A stretch of DNA of 64,000 nt, taken from DASRRB01 sp036732755. GTDB lineage: Bacteria > Planctomycetota > B15-G4 > SIAN01. Under the pieces are notes generated by a model. It did not search any database. It saw only the letters and a program-made list of their open reading frames with translations, and was not told where the DNA came from. The stretch is from contig DAINBU010000011.1 in assembly GCA_036732755.1 (NCBI GenBank), positions 1-64,000 on the forward strand, given 5' to 3'. Positions 27,029 through 35,960 of this stretch are shown one piece after another. Positions within the stretch are counted from its first letter, which is position 1. Each line of letters starts with the position of its first letter. The position numbers and the translations under genes were made by a program.

Positions 27029-28315
27029 GTGAGAGGGGTACTCACCATCCAGGCTTGGACGCTCCTGCTCGGGCTGTGCGGCCCGGCAGGACGCGCGCAG
27101 GCGCGCGATGGCGGCGACGCTACGGCGGCGGCGCGGCCGGCCGCGCTGCCCGCCGACGTCGCGCGCGCGGTCCGCGAGATCCTGCGCAACCGCGACGGCG
27201 CCGCCGACGAGGTGCAGGTCGCGCGGCTGGTCGCGCTCGGCGAGCCGGCGGTGGCGCCGCTCTTCGCGCTCGCCGTCAGCGCGCCGGCCGTCGAGGCGGA
27301 GACGGGCTCCGACGGGCAGCGCCTCGCGCTCGCGGCCCTGAAGGCGCTCCCCCCCGTCGCGGTCGACTCCTTCGTCGCGGCCGCGGCGGCGCGCACCGCG
27401 GACCTCGAGATCTCGCTGCCGATCGTGACGCTGGCGGGCGACCTCGGCCGCGCCTCGTCGCTCGAGCTCATGCGGTGCACCGTCGCGGCGCTGCCGCCGC
27501 CGCTGCGCGACCACCCGGTCCTCGGCGGCACGCTGCGCAGTTCGCTCGTGAAGGTGCTGCGCGCCGACGTCGCCGCGCCGCGCGCGCTGCCCGCCTTCGC
27601 CGCGGCGCTGCCGGCCGACCTCTCGCGCTTCGTCTTCGACGCGATCCACGAGGTGCGCGGCGCCGAACGCGTCGCGCTGCTGTCGGCGCTGCTCGGCCGG
27701 CGCGACGAGTGGGACGTCGCGATCGTCGCCGAGCTCGACGCCGTCCCGCCGCGCGACGAGGCGGGCTGCGCCGCCGTCGCCGAGCTGCTGCGCGCGCATG
27801 CCGGCGACCGCTCGTCCGAGATGCGCCGCCAGGTCGCCGAATCGCTGCGCCGCTACCCCTCGCCCGAGTCGGTGCAGGCGCTGATCGGGCTGCTCGACGA
27901 CGGCGACGCGCGCGTGGAGCAGGTGGCGAAGCGCTCCCTCGCCACCGCGACCGGAGCGTGCGTCCCCGCCGCCGCCGACCGCTGGCGCGCCTGGCTCGAG
28001 TTCGAGGAGCGCTGGCTCGCCGACCAGTGGCCCGCCGTCGAGGCGTCGCTCGACTCCCGGAAGCCGCAGGAAGTCCTGAAGTCGCTCGCGCTCCTCGGGC
28101 GAAAGAGGGTGCACGGAGCCGTCGTCGGGCGCGCCGTCGCGGCGGTGCTGCGCCATCCGCGGCCGGAGTTGCGCATGGCGGCGTGTGACGCGCTGGAGCG
28201 GCTGGGGAGCTCGATCGGCCAGGCCGACGCGCGCGAGCTCTTCGCCGACGACCCCGATCCGCGCGTCCGCGCCAGCGCCCGGCGCCTCCTCGCCCGGATG
28301 GGAGTCGAGCCGTGA
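27029..28315 (+). CDS. Secreted HEAT-repeat protein
   Basis: A GTG start at 27029 is chosen because it has a GGAGGGA ribosome site and a following hydrophobic segment (LTIQAWTLLLGLCGPAG) that acts as a signal or anchor. The 428-residue product is almost wholly helical, with HEAT-like repeats such as RQVAESLRRYPSPESVQALI, GLLDDGDARVEQVAKRSLA, PELRMAACDALERLGSS and DPDPRVRASARRLLARMG. No catalytic motif is seen. It follows the pilin cluster by 54 bases and its stop overlaps the next start (GTGA). A scaffolding role is inferred. Confidence 0.7.
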   Translation: MRGVLTIQAWTLLLGLCGPAGRAQARDGGDATAAARPAALPADVARAVREILRNRDGAADEVQVARLVALGEPAVAPLFALAVSAPAVEAETGSDGQRLALAALKALPPVAVDSFVAAAAARTADLEISLPIVTLAGDLGRASSLELMRCTVAALPPPLRDHPVLGGTLRSSLVKVLRADVAAPRALPAFAAALPADLSRFVFDAIHEVRGAERVALLSALLGRRDEWDVAIVAELDAVPPRDEAGCAAVAELLRAHAGDRSSEMRRQVAESLRRYPSPESVQALIGLLDDGDARVEQVAKRSLATATGACVPAAADRWRAWLEFEERWLADQWPAVEASLDSRKPQEVLKSLALLGRKRVHGAVVGRAVAAVLRHPRPELRMAACDALERLGSSIGQADARELFADDPDPRVRASARRLLARMGVEP

Positions 28316-28968
28316 AGCCCGTCGAGCCCGCGCCGCGCGACCCCGAGAACGACGACCGCCGGCGGCGATCCCTCGTCGACCACGAGATGCAGCTGCGCCT
28401 CGTCTCGCGCCTGATCGTCGTGCTGACCGCCAACCTCGCGCTCTTCGTCGCGCTGGCGATCGTGATGCCGGCCGCGGTCGGCTGGTTCGGCGGCGCGCCG
28501 CGCTGGGGCGTCTTCGAGTCGATGCGCCGCTTCGACGTGCTCGCGACCGCCGTCCTGCTGCCGCTCGCCTGCTCGTTCCTCTGCTTCTTCGGCCAGGGCG
28601 TGCGCGAGACGCAGAAGATCGCCGGGCCGAGCTACCGCTTCCGCGCCGTCTTCCGCGAGCTCGCCGCGCTCCGCATCCCGCGCGGCGTGAAGGTCCGCAA
28701 GGGCGACTACCTGCAGTCGACCGCGAGCGAGCTGAACGGCTCGCTCGAGCGGCTGCACGACGAAGTGGCGACGCTGCGGCGCATCGCGCGCGACGGCGCC
28801 GCGGCCGAGCCCGAGGACGCCCGGCGGGCGCTCGACGAGCTCGCGCGGCGGCTCGACGCGTTCACGCTGCTCTCGTGCGCGCCCGAGTGCCGCGTCCTCG
28901 CCGACGCGCCGGCCGCGCCGGCCGCGCCGGTCGCCGAGCTCGTCGAGGCGGAGGCCGTCGCGAGCTGA
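28312..28968 (+). CDS. Two-helix membrane protein with HAMP-like region
   Basis: The 218-residue protein starts with GTG inside the stop of the HEAT gene. Two hydrophobic segments (LIVVLTANLALFVALAIVM and VLATAVLLPLACSFLCFF) flank a short periplasmic loop, and the following GPSYRFRAVFRELAAL, then DYLQSTASELNGSLERLHDE, is similar to HAMP-containing proteins found beside chemoreceptor and pilin genes in other bacteria. The tail is Ala/Pro-rich. No output domain is present, so it may be a dimerising membrane adaptor. Translational coupling links it to the HEAT protein. Confidence 0.65.
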   Translation: MKPVEPAPRDPENDDRRRRSLVDHEMQLRLVSRLIVVLTANLALFVALAIVMPAAVGWFGGAPRWGVFESMRRFDVLATAVLLPLACSFLCFFGQGVRETQKIAGPSYRFRAVFRELAALRIPRGVKVRKGDYLQSTASELNGSLERLHDEVATLRRIARDGAAAEPEDARRALDELARRLDAFTLLSCAPECRVLADAPAAPAAPVAELVEAEAVAS

Positions 28969-29060
28969 CCCGGCCGCGTGCGCGGTGCCGCGCGCGGTTG
29001 CTCCGCGCCGCCGCCGCGGCGAGACTCGCGCGGAATGATTCCTCGCGCGAGCTCCCGTCG

Positions 29061-29482
29061 TTGAGCGCCTCCCTGCACGCCCTCGAGCCGCACGCGCTCT
29101 CCGCGACCTTCCTCGTCACGCTGCTCGCGCAGCTCGGGCTGCCGATCCCCGCCGAGCTCCTGCTCCTCGCGACGGGCGCGCTCTCGGCCGACGGGTCGCC
29201 GGCGCGCGCGCTCTCTCCTACGCCTGGAACGCGCTCGGCGCGCTGCGGATGCGGCCGGAGGAGCTCCCCGACCGCCACGGCGAGATCCCGCGCGATCGTG
29301 AAGTGGTTCTCTACTGCAGCTGCCCCAACGAGGTGACGAGCGCTCAGGTGGCGCTCCGGCTCCAGCGGCACGGCATCGCGCGCGTCCGGCCGCTGCTCGG
29401 CGGTTTCACCGCCTGGCTCGAGCGCGGACTTCCCCTCGCGGCGGCGAGCGAGGGGATTCGCAGCGCCGTCCCGCTCAGGTAG
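29061..29482 (+). pseudogene. Remnant of a DedA-rhodanese fusion, internally deleted
   Basis: The first part, in one frame from about 29061, reads SASLHALEPHALSATFLVTL and LLAQLGLPIPAELLLLATGA, the start of a DedA/SNARE-associated membrane protein. Near 29215 the frame switches and the sequence becomes YAWNALGALRMRPEEL, joining a rhodanese C-terminal part with the active-site loop VVLYCSCPNEVTSAQVALRL and LLGGFTAWLERGLP. In relatives these two parts belong to one protein of roughly 310-330 residues, so about 180-200 residues of the DedA domain and rhodanese start appear to be missing. The rhodanese fragment alone still has an ATG at 29249. Confidence 0.75.
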
Positions 29483-29525
29483 GTTGCCCGCCCGGCCCGC
29501 GCCCAACCCCGCTGGAGTCGAGACG

Positions 29526-31769
29526 ATGAACCGTTCCGCGCATCTTCCGGCTCTCCTCGTCGTCCTGGCCGCGACCTCGCCCGCGGCCCTCGCGAACGGC
29601 TGGCAGCCGCTCACGAATCAGCCGCCCGTCAACGCCAGCACGCTCTACCTCCTGATGGACGGGCGCGTGCTGATGAACGAGTACTTCAGCGAGCACTGGT
29701 GGGTGCTCACGCCCGACGCGAGCGGCAGCTACCTGAACGGGACCTGGTCGCAAGTCCAGGACGCTCACGACGACCGCCTCTACTACGCGTCGAGCGTGCT
29801 CGCCGACGGCCGCGTGCTGATCGCCGGCGGCGAATACAGCAACACGGGAGGCGGGAGCGCGGCGGAGATCTACAACCCGGTGACGGACACCTGGAAGGCG
29901 ATCGGGCCGCCGACCGGCTGGGGCTACATCGGTGACGCGCCCTCGACCCTGCTCGCCGACAAGCGCTTCTTCATCGGGAACATCCAGGACAACCGCACGG
30001 CGCTCTGGGATCCGGTGACGAAGGCGTGGTCGGCCGGCCCCGCGATCCTCGGCACGGCGAGCGCCGAGGAGACCTGGGTGCTGCTGCCCGACGACACCAT
30101 CGTCACGCCCAAGTGCTTCGACCACCCCGATTCGGAGCTCTTCGACCCGGTGGCGAACGCGTGGGTCGACACCGGCAACCTCGCCGCCGACATCGTCGAC
30201 GGCATCTTCGAGATCGGACCCGGCATGGCGCTCAACGACGGCCGCGCCTTCATCCTCGGCGCCACGGCCCACACCGCGCTCTACACGATGAACGGCACGC
30301 CCGGAGGCGTCGGCACCTGGGCGGCCGGACCCGACATGCCCGTCCTCGGCGGCAGGCAGATGGTCGCGTCCGACGCGCCCGCCGCGATGCTGCCGAACGG
30401 AAACATGCTCTGCGCGCTGGCCGACTACTGGACGCCGCCGGTCCACTTCTACGCGTTCGACGGGACGAGCTTCACTCGCAGGCCGGATCCCGGCAACAAC
30501 GGCGGGACGCCGTACGACGGCCGCATGCTCCTGCTGCCGACCGGCGAAATCCTCTACGCGAACGTCACGATCTACCTCTACTCGGGCAACGGCAGTCCCG
30601 ACCCGTCGTGGAAGCCGACCATCACCGCGGTCGCCACCGACCTCCTGCCCGCCACCGATTACCTCCTCGAAGGCACGCAGCTGAACGGCCTCACCACCTC
30701 CAGCAGCTACGGCGACGAGTGCAACGTCTCGACCAACTATCCGCTGGTCCGCCTCACGTTCACGAACAGCGGCCACGTCGCCTACATGCGCGCCCACGAT
30801 CCGAGCACGATGGGCATCGCGACCGGCGCGACGATCGTCTCGACCCATTTCGAGGTGCCGGCGACCGTCGAGAAGGGGCCGGCGAAGCTCGAGGTCGTCG
30901 CGAACGGCATCGTCTCCGACCCGGTCGACGTCGTCGTCCGCGACCCGATCACGATCGACTTCGACGCGCTGGCGACCCCAGTCGTGGTGACCACGCAGTT
31001 CGCCGAGGCGACCTTCTCGGCGCCGGCCGGCTCGGACAACGTGACGGTCGCCCTCGCCGCCGGCAGCTCGCAGCCCAACGTGATCGAGACGGAACCGGTC
31101 GGCGGCCCGCCCGACGGGACGCGCGACACGTACGTCGACTTCCCCTGCCCGGTCGGCTCGCTCTCCTTCAGCGCGGTCGCGGTCGACAACGTCGGCCCGG
31201 TCGCGAACGTGAACGTCTACGAGTCGGGCGTCCTCACCGCGACGCTCGCGGTCGAGGGGGCCGGCACGCCGACGGTGCCGGTGCGCGTCGACCTCACCTC
31301 CTACAACAACGTGACGCGCGTCGAGATGGTCGGCATCACCGACGCGAGCGGGCTCGGCTGGGACGACTTCGTCTTCTGCCTCGGCTCGTCGGCAGCGTGG
31401 GCGAACTACGGGAGCGGCTTCGCGGGCACGTTCGGCGTGCCGTCGCTCGTCGCGCAGAATCGTCCGATCCTGGGCGGCCCGCTCGTCCTGGACGTCGGCA
31501 ACTCGCTCGGTGCGCCGACGACGGCGCTGCTCGTCCTCGGCCTGGCGCAGGCGTCGATCCCGACCAACAAGGGCGGGACGATCCTCGTCGCGCCGGCCCT
31601 CTGGATCCCGCTCGCGCTGCCGGCGGGCGGCCTCTCGGTCGCGGGTTCGGTGCCGAACGACCCGCAGCTCTGCGGCCTCGCCGCCGACTTCCAGGCGCTC
31701 GAGCTCGACGCCGGCGCCGCCTTCGGGATCTCGTTCACCGCCGGACTCGAACTGCACCTCGGATACTGA
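29526..31769 (+). CDS. Secreted Kelch/galactose-oxidase-like protein with shared C-terminal domain
   Basis: The 747-residue protein has a signal peptide ending PAALANG. Residues of about 30-360 form a Kelch propeller (DGRVLIAGGEYSNTG, AEIYNPVTDTWKAIG, ELFDPVANAWVDTG, LPNGNMLCALADYW). An early-set domain follows, with YGDECNVSTNYPLVRLTF and GHVAYMRAHDPSTMGIATG as in galactose/glyoxal oxidase relatives, then a beta-sandwich around TYVDFPCPVGSLSFSAVAVD. The copper-binding Cys-Tyr pair of true oxidases cannot be confirmed, so enzymatic activity is uncertain. The last 120 residues (GLAQASIPT, IPLALPAGGL, ending GLELHLGY) repeat the C-terminal domain of the FG-GAP protein at 1089-2780. Confidence 0.75.
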   Translation: MNRSAHLPALLVVLAATSPAALANGWQPLTNQPPVNASTLYLLMDGRVLMNEYFSEHWWVLTPDASGSYLNGTWSQVQDAHDDRLYYASSVLADGRVLIAGGEYSNTGGGSAAEIYNPVTDTWKAIGPPTGWGYIGDAPSTLLADKRFFIGNIQDNRTALWDPVTKAWSAGPAILGTASAEETWVLLPDDTIVTPKCFDHPDSELFDPVANAWVDTGNLAADIVDGIFEIGPGMALNDGRAFILGATAHTALYTMNGTPGGVGTWAAGPDMPVLGGRQMVASDAPAAMLPNGNMLCALADYWTPPVHFYAFDGTSFTRRPDPGNNGGTPYDGRMLLLPTGEILYANVTIYLYSGNGSPDPSWKPTITAVATDLLPATDYLLEGTQLNGLTTSSSYGDECNVSTNYPLVRLTFTNSGHVAYMRAHDPSTMGIATGATIVSTHFEVPATVEKGPAKLEVVANGIVSDPVDVVVRDPITIDFDALATPVVVTTQFAEATFSAPAGSDNVTVALAAGSSQPNVIETEPVGGPPDGTRDTYVDFPCPVGSLSFSAVAVDNVGPVANVNVYESGVLTATLAVEGAGTPTVPVRVDLTSYNNVTRVEMVGITDASGLGWDDFVFCLGSSAAWANYGSGFAGTFGVPSLVAQNRPILGGPLVLDVGNSLGAPTTALLVLGLAQASIPTNKGGTILVAPALWIPLALPAGGLSVAGSVPNDPQLCGLAADFQALELDAGAAFGISFTAGLELHLGY

Positions 31770-31802
31770 CGAAACTTCCCGTCGGACGTCGGCCTCGATC
31801 CG

Positions 31803-31837
31803 CCGCCGGAGCGCGCCTCGCCGCCGCGCTCCGGCGG
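31803..31837 (+). terminator. Strong hairpin after the Kelch gene
   Basis: A perfect 13 bp stem (CCGCCGGAGCGCG with CGCGCTCCGGCGG) and a 9-base loop lie 33 bases after the stop codon. The 3' side is followed by CTCCATTTCC, a weak T-rich stretch. Confidence 0.6.
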
Positions 31838-32009
31838 CTCCATTTCCGGCGCCGCGCGCAAGGAAAGTGGAGACGTTTTCCGTCCGGCCTGCGGCCGGCT
31901 CAGTCGCTCATCGGCGCTTCCGAAGCTCCGGATGCCCCCCGACGGCCCGCGCGAGCCCACGGATCGGCTCGGACCGCGGCCCCCGGCCCGGGGAAACACG
32001 GAAAGCGCT

Positions 32010-32432
32010 GTGACCCCCACCTCGGATGCACACCTTCGGACTGCCGGGCGACGGCGCGCGCGCGCCGGGCTCACCTTCGTCGAGATCATGATCGCCACGA
32101 CCATCCTCGCCGTCGGCGCCCTGGTCGCGTTCCCGACCATGCTCTCCTTCGCCGACCTCTCCGACACGGCGCGCGAGGAGAACGTCGCGACGCACGACCT
32201 GATGACCGCCGTGGAGGACGTGATGAGCACGCCCTTCACGCAGATCACGTCGACCTACAAGGCGGGCGAGCCGATCCCCCGCTTCACCGCCCTCCACCTC
32301 AAGGAGGAGTCGATCGTCGTCACCTACGACGATCCGGCCGCCGACCCGCTGGTCATCACGATCACGGCGACGTGGAGGGATCGCAAGGGCCACCCGATGC
32401 AGGAGACGTTCCGATGCGCTCGCACGCGCTGA
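32010..32432 (+). CDS. PilV-like minor pilin, cluster 2
   Basis: The 140-residue protein starts at a GTG at 32010 behind GGAAAG. A basic leader is followed by the prepilin signal AGLTFVEIMIATTILAVGAL with the canonical Glu at mature position 5. The remaining 85 residues include VMSTPFTQITSTYKAGEPIP, which aligns with the ALPIEQVLPTYNANKADDPN region of the cluster 1 homologue, so the two are paralogues. It overlaps the next gene by 19 bases. Confidence 0.75.
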   Translation: MTPTSDAHLRTAGRRRARAGLTFVEIMIATTILAVGALVAFPTMLSFADLSDTAREENVATHDLMTAVEDVMSTPFTQITSTYKAGEPIPRFTALHLKEESIVVTYDDPAADPLVITITATWRDRKGHPMQETFRCARTR

Positions 32433-33172
32433 ACGCCCGCTGCCGCGGCCGCGCCACGCGCGGGCACACTTTCGTCGAGATGATGATCGTGCTCTGCACG
32501 ATGACCATCGTGCTCGGCGGCGTGATGCAGATCATGAAGGGCGCGCGCGATTCCTGGCAGCTCACCGGCTCGAAGTCGCGGCTGCAGGAGTCGGGCCGGC
32601 GCATGCTCGAGAAGATCGCCGCCGATCTGCGCAAGAGCGGGCTCACCAACGTCGCCGGCCAGAACTACCCGGCGATCTGGGAGCGGCAGCTCGGTCCCGA
32701 GAACACGCCGCGCGGCCCGCTCGTCGCGACCATGAACTACTCCGACGAATCGCTCGTGAACGAGGTCTTCGCCTGGAACGGCGTCGGCGACCACATCACG
32801 CGCAACGCCAACCGCGTGGCCGACGAGATCGTCTTCCAGCTCCCGCAGGACCTCGACGGCAACGGCACGCCGCTCGACGCCAACGGCGACCTCGAGTGGG
32901 GCGCGCAGCTCTTCTCCTACCGCGTCGTGCAGGACGCGGAGGGCCGCCCCTGGCTCTACCGCAACACCGACGTCGGCGGCGTGCTCACCGAGCAGCGGCC
33001 GATCGGCTCGTCGGTCCGGTCGATCACCTTCGACGTCGTGTTCAACGACCGCTCGCTGCGGTTCGGGAACGTCGACATCGTGATCTATCTCGAGGAGACG
33101 AACGCCAACGGCCAGCGCGTGACCGCGGAGGTCGAAGGCTCGGTCAACCTGCGCAACACGAAGGAACTGTGA
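32414..33172 (+). CDS. PilW-like minor pilin, cluster 2
   Basis: The 252-residue protein starts at the ATG at 32414 behind an AGGAG site inside the previous gene. The prepilin signal is RGHTFVEMMIVLCTMTIVLG, with Glu at mature position 5 and an unusual His at position 1. The body has the typical PilW order: a helix with QESGRRMLEKIAADLRKSGL, then beta segments with VADEIVFQLPQDLDGNGTP and VRSITFDVVFND. Cleavage by a prepilin peptidase is expected; none is encoded in the window. Confidence 0.78.
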   Translation: MRSHALNARCRGRATRGHTFVEMMIVLCTMTIVLGGVMQIMKGARDSWQLTGSKSRLQESGRRMLEKIAADLRKSGLTNVAGQNYPAIWERQLGPENTPRGPLVATMNYSDESLVNEVFAWNGVGDHITRNANRVADEIVFQLPQDLDGNGTPLDANGDLEWGAQLFSYRVVQDAEGRPWLYRNTDVGGVLTEQRPIGSSVRSITFDVVFNDRSLRFGNVDIVIYLEETNANGQRVTAEVEGSVNLRNTKEL

Positions 33173-33186
33173 GCGGAGCCGTACCC

Positions 33187-34932
33187 ATGATGCACCCCCG
33201 GAACTCCCGACCCCCGAGGATCGCCGCGCGCAGGAACCAGCGCGGCACCGTGCTGCTGGTCGCGCTCACGGCCGTCGTGATCATCGCGGCGTTCGCCGCG
33301 GCCCTGCTCACCAGCTCCCAGGCGGAGCTGAGGCAGGCGAAGACGACGCGCGCCGTCTCCGACGTGCGCACGCTCGCCGAGGGCGCGACGGTCGCGGCAG
33401 AGCACGCCGTGCTGGTCGCGGTCGCGAACACGATCGCGCCGCCGGCCTCCGGCACGCTCCACCACGGCCCGCACGACGTCCCGTGGACGACGCAGCACAT
33501 CGGCACCGACACGGTCGAGACCGACGCCGTCGGGATCCAGACGATCCACCAGCACTGGCTGGTGCAGGCGACGGCCGACGCGACGCCCTTCAAGCACACG
33601 GTGAACCGCGTGCTCGACATCGGCCTCACGCCGATCTTCCAGTACGCGATCTTCTACAACGAGGACCTCGAGCTGCTGCCGGGCCCGTCGATGACGATCT
33701 CCGGCCGCGTGCACACCAACAAGGACCTCTTCGTCGGCGTCGGCGCCGGCAACACGCTCACGATCAAGTCGGACTACTTCCGCTCGGTCGGCGACATGTT
33801 CCGCATGCGCAAGGACGACGGCTCGCTCACGTCGGGCAGCGTCAAGATCCAGAAGAGCGGCACGACGTCGCTCTACGACATGTGGAGCGAGAGTCAGTTC
33901 AAGTCGAAGGGCGTGCCGAGCACGAGCGGCTTCGACAGCCAGTTCAAGGGCTTCGACGCGAACGGCGACGGCGACCTCTCCGACCTCGGCGACTGGCCCG
34001 ACTTCGCGGTCGGCGCGCTGTCGACCTGGGGCGGCACGGTGCAGTCGGCCGACCACGGCGTGAAGACGGTCGAGCCGCCGTCGATCGGCTCGATCAAGCG
34101 CTTCCAGAACGTCGGCGCCGGCAACGGCGACTACGCCTGGAACGCCACGCTCAAGGACTACGCCTACGTCGGCATGGGCAGCGGCGACTCGACCAAGGGG
34201 CGCTACCACGCCGCCGCCGACCTCGTGATCCGCGACCTCACCGCCTACGACGCCAAGGGCAACGTGGTCTCGATGCCGACGGGCGCGATCGCGCCGCGGA
34301 GCTTCTACGACGCGCGCGAGGGCAAGACCGTCACCGTCACGCAGATCGACATCAAGATCCTGCGCGAGAACGGCCTGCTGCCGGTGAACGGCGCGATCTA
34401 CGCGTCGCGCTCCGACACGACCGTCTCGCAGCCCAACGGCATCCGTTTGGTGAACGGCTACGAGCTCGGCCAGCCGCTCACCGTCATCTCCGAGGACCCG
34501 GTCTACGTCCGCGGCGACTACAACACGACGAACAAGAAGCCGGCCGCCGTCATCGCCGACGCGGTGAACCTGCTCTCGAACTCCTGGGACGACAAGAAGA
34601 CCAAGGGCACGCTGCCGACCGCCAAGGCGACCACCTTCGACTTCGCGATGATCACCGGCGGCGACGAGACCGGCGGCGCGGGCTACTCGAACGGCTTCGA
34701 GAACCTGCCGCGCTTCCACGAGAAGTGGGACGGGATCGCCTGCGCGATCCTCGGCTCGTTCGTGAAGATCTACGCCTCCGAGTTCGCCAAGGGCAAGTGG
34801 GTCTACGGAAGCGACCGCTACACGGCGCCCGTGCGCCTGTGGGACTACGACACCGCCTTCAACAAGATCGAGAACCTCCCGCCCTTCACGCCGAACGTCG
34901 CGCAAGTGCGCAACTCCGGCTGGTGGGATTGA
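33187..34932 (+). CDS. PilX/GspK-like large minor pilin, cluster 2
   Basis: The 581-residue protein begins at the ATG at 33187 (a second ATG follows directly), 8 bases after GGAG. The leader ends in QRGTVLLVALTAVVIIAAF: Gly at the cleavage site but Val in place of Glu at position 5, as in its cluster 1 paralogue and in GspK. The segment AVSDVRTLAEGATVAAEHAV matches PilX-type regions after the helix. The body is large, with GPSMTISGRVHTNKDLFVGV and PVYVRGDYNTTNKKPAAVIA, typical of the polymer-like PilX bodies in Planctomycetota and Deltaproteobacteria. It probably sits at the pilus tip. Confidence 0.72.
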   Translation: MMHPRNSRPPRIAARRNQRGTVLLVALTAVVIIAAFAAALLTSSQAELRQAKTTRAVSDVRTLAEGATVAAEHAVLVAVANTIAPPASGTLHHGPHDVPWTTQHIGTDTVETDAVGIQTIHQHWLVQATADATPFKHTVNRVLDIGLTPIFQYAIFYNEDLELLPGPSMTISGRVHTNKDLFVGVGAGNTLTIKSDYFRSVGDMFRMRKDDGSLTSGSVKIQKSGTTSLYDMWSESQFKSKGVPSTSGFDSQFKGFDANGDGDLSDLGDWPDFAVGALSTWGGTVQSADHGVKTVEPPSIGSIKRFQNVGAGNGDYAWNATLKDYAYVGMGSGDSTKGRYHAAADLVIRDLTAYDAKGNVVSMPTGAIAPRSFYDAREGKTVTVTQIDIKILRENGLLPVNGAIYASRSDTTVSQPNGIRLVNGYELGQPLTVISEDPVYVRGDYNTTNKKPAAVIADAVNLLSNSWDDKKTKGTLPTAKATTFDFAMITGGDETGGAGYSNGFENLPRFHEKWDGIACAILGSFVKIYASEFAKGKWVYGSDRYTAPVRLWDYDTAFNKIENLPPFTPNVAQVRNSGWWD

Positions 34933-34978
34933 GCGCCCGCGACCGGCAATCCGGACCGAAATCCTCCTGAGACGCGCT

Positions 34979-35003
34979 GCCGTCGGCCCCGCGGGCCGGC
35001 GGC
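34979..35003 (+). terminator. Hairpin after pilin cluster 2
   Basis: GCCGTCGGCCC at 34979-34989 pairs with GGGCCGGCGGC at 34993-35003 (11 bp with one G-T wobble, 3-base loop), 47 bases past the stop of the PilX-like gene. No T tract follows. Confidence 0.45.
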
Positions 35004-35092
35004 GGTCGCGTTCCCGGGCCGCGCCACGCGGTAGATTCGCCGCCGCTCCGTGCCGCGCAGCCGCGCGGTGCGGGCCTGAGCGAGGGCGAGCG

Positions 35093-35803
35093 ATGGGACG
35101 GCAGTGGCTCCAGAAGAAGCGCGAGATCAACGGCGCCAAGCGCGGGAAGATGGCGACCAAGATCGTGCGCGAGATCACGGTGGCCGCCAAGGCGGGCGCC
35201 CCCGACCCCGCCATGAACCCGCGCCTCGCGCTGGCGGTCGAGGCGGCGCACAAGCAGTCGATCTCGAACGAGACGATCACGCGCGCGATCAAGCGCGGCG
35301 CCGGGCTCACCGGCGAGAAGATCGACCTCGAGCTCGTCACGTACGAGGGCTTCACGCCCCACCAGGTGCCAGTGATCGTCGAGTGCATGACTGACAACCG
35401 CAACCGCACGGCGCCCGAGATCCGCGTCCTGTTCCGGGAGGGCCAGCTCGGCGCGAAGGTCGGCTTCCTCTTCGACCACGTCGGCATCGTCGAGGCGACG
35501 CGCGCGCCGGCCGGCCTCGATCTCGAGTCGGCGGCGATCGAGGCAGGCGCGCAGGACGTCGAGCCGCTCGAGGAGGTTGCGCCGGGCCATTCGGGCGGCC
35601 GCTTCATCACCGACCGCACCGACCTCGACGTCGTGATGAAGGCGCTGCTGACCGCCGGCTGGAAGGTGAGCGTCTCCGAGCTCGGCTACGTCGCCAAGCA
35701 GGACGTCGACCTCCCGCCCGAGCAGCGCGTCGAGGTCGAGTCCTTCCTCGAGGCGCTCGACGACCACGACGACGTCCACCGCATCTACACGGCGCTGAGC
35801 TGA
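35093..35803 (+). CDS. yebC: YebC/PmpR (TACO1) family protein
   Basis: The 236-residue protein has the family N-terminus (NGAKRGKMATKIVREITVAA), the conserved PAMNPRLALAVEAAHKQSIS and NETITRAIKRGAG, and YEGFTPHQVPVIVECMTDNR with the acidic second domain behind it. The family was annotated as transcriptional regulators and is now linked to ribosome function at difficult sequences such as polyproline. Length is normal. The gene stands alone, between two hairpins. Confidence 0.92.
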   Translation: MGRQWLQKKREINGAKRGKMATKIVREITVAAKAGAPDPAMNPRLALAVEAAHKQSISNETITRAIKRGAGLTGEKIDLELVTYEGFTPHQVPVIVECMTDNRNRTAPEIRVLFREGQLGAKVGFLFDHVGIVEATRAPAGLDLESAAIEAGAQDVEPLEEVAPGHSGGRFITDRTDLDVVMKALLTAGWKVSVSELGYVAKQDVDLPPEQRVEVESFLEALDDHDDVHRIYTALS

Positions 35804-35857
35804 CGCCCGCCCGCGCTTCCCATCCCCGGGGGCGCCGACCCGAGCCTTCCTCATATA

Positions 35858-35886
35858 GGGCGTCCGGCCCCCGGGGGCGGACGCCC
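35858..35886 (+). terminator. Hairpin after yebC
   Basis: A perfect 9 bp stem (GGGCGTCCG at 35858-35866 and CGGACGCCC at 35878-35886) encloses a G/C-rich 11-base loop that can itself pair. It lies 55 bases past the yebC stop. A second small hairpin, TGGGAAG-TCC-CTTCCCA at 35922-35938, sits just before the next gene and could affect its leader. Confidence 0.5.
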
Positions 35887-35960
35887 GGCCGCTCAAGCCG
35901 CCGCGGGGAGGCGCCGAAGAGTGGGAAGTCCCTTCCCATCGACCTCGCCCCGGGGCCCGC

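Noticed and set aside
24086..34932. A complete type IV pilus or type II secretion locus
   Set aside because: Only minor pilins are present; no ATPase, platform protein, secretin or prepilin peptidase is in the window.
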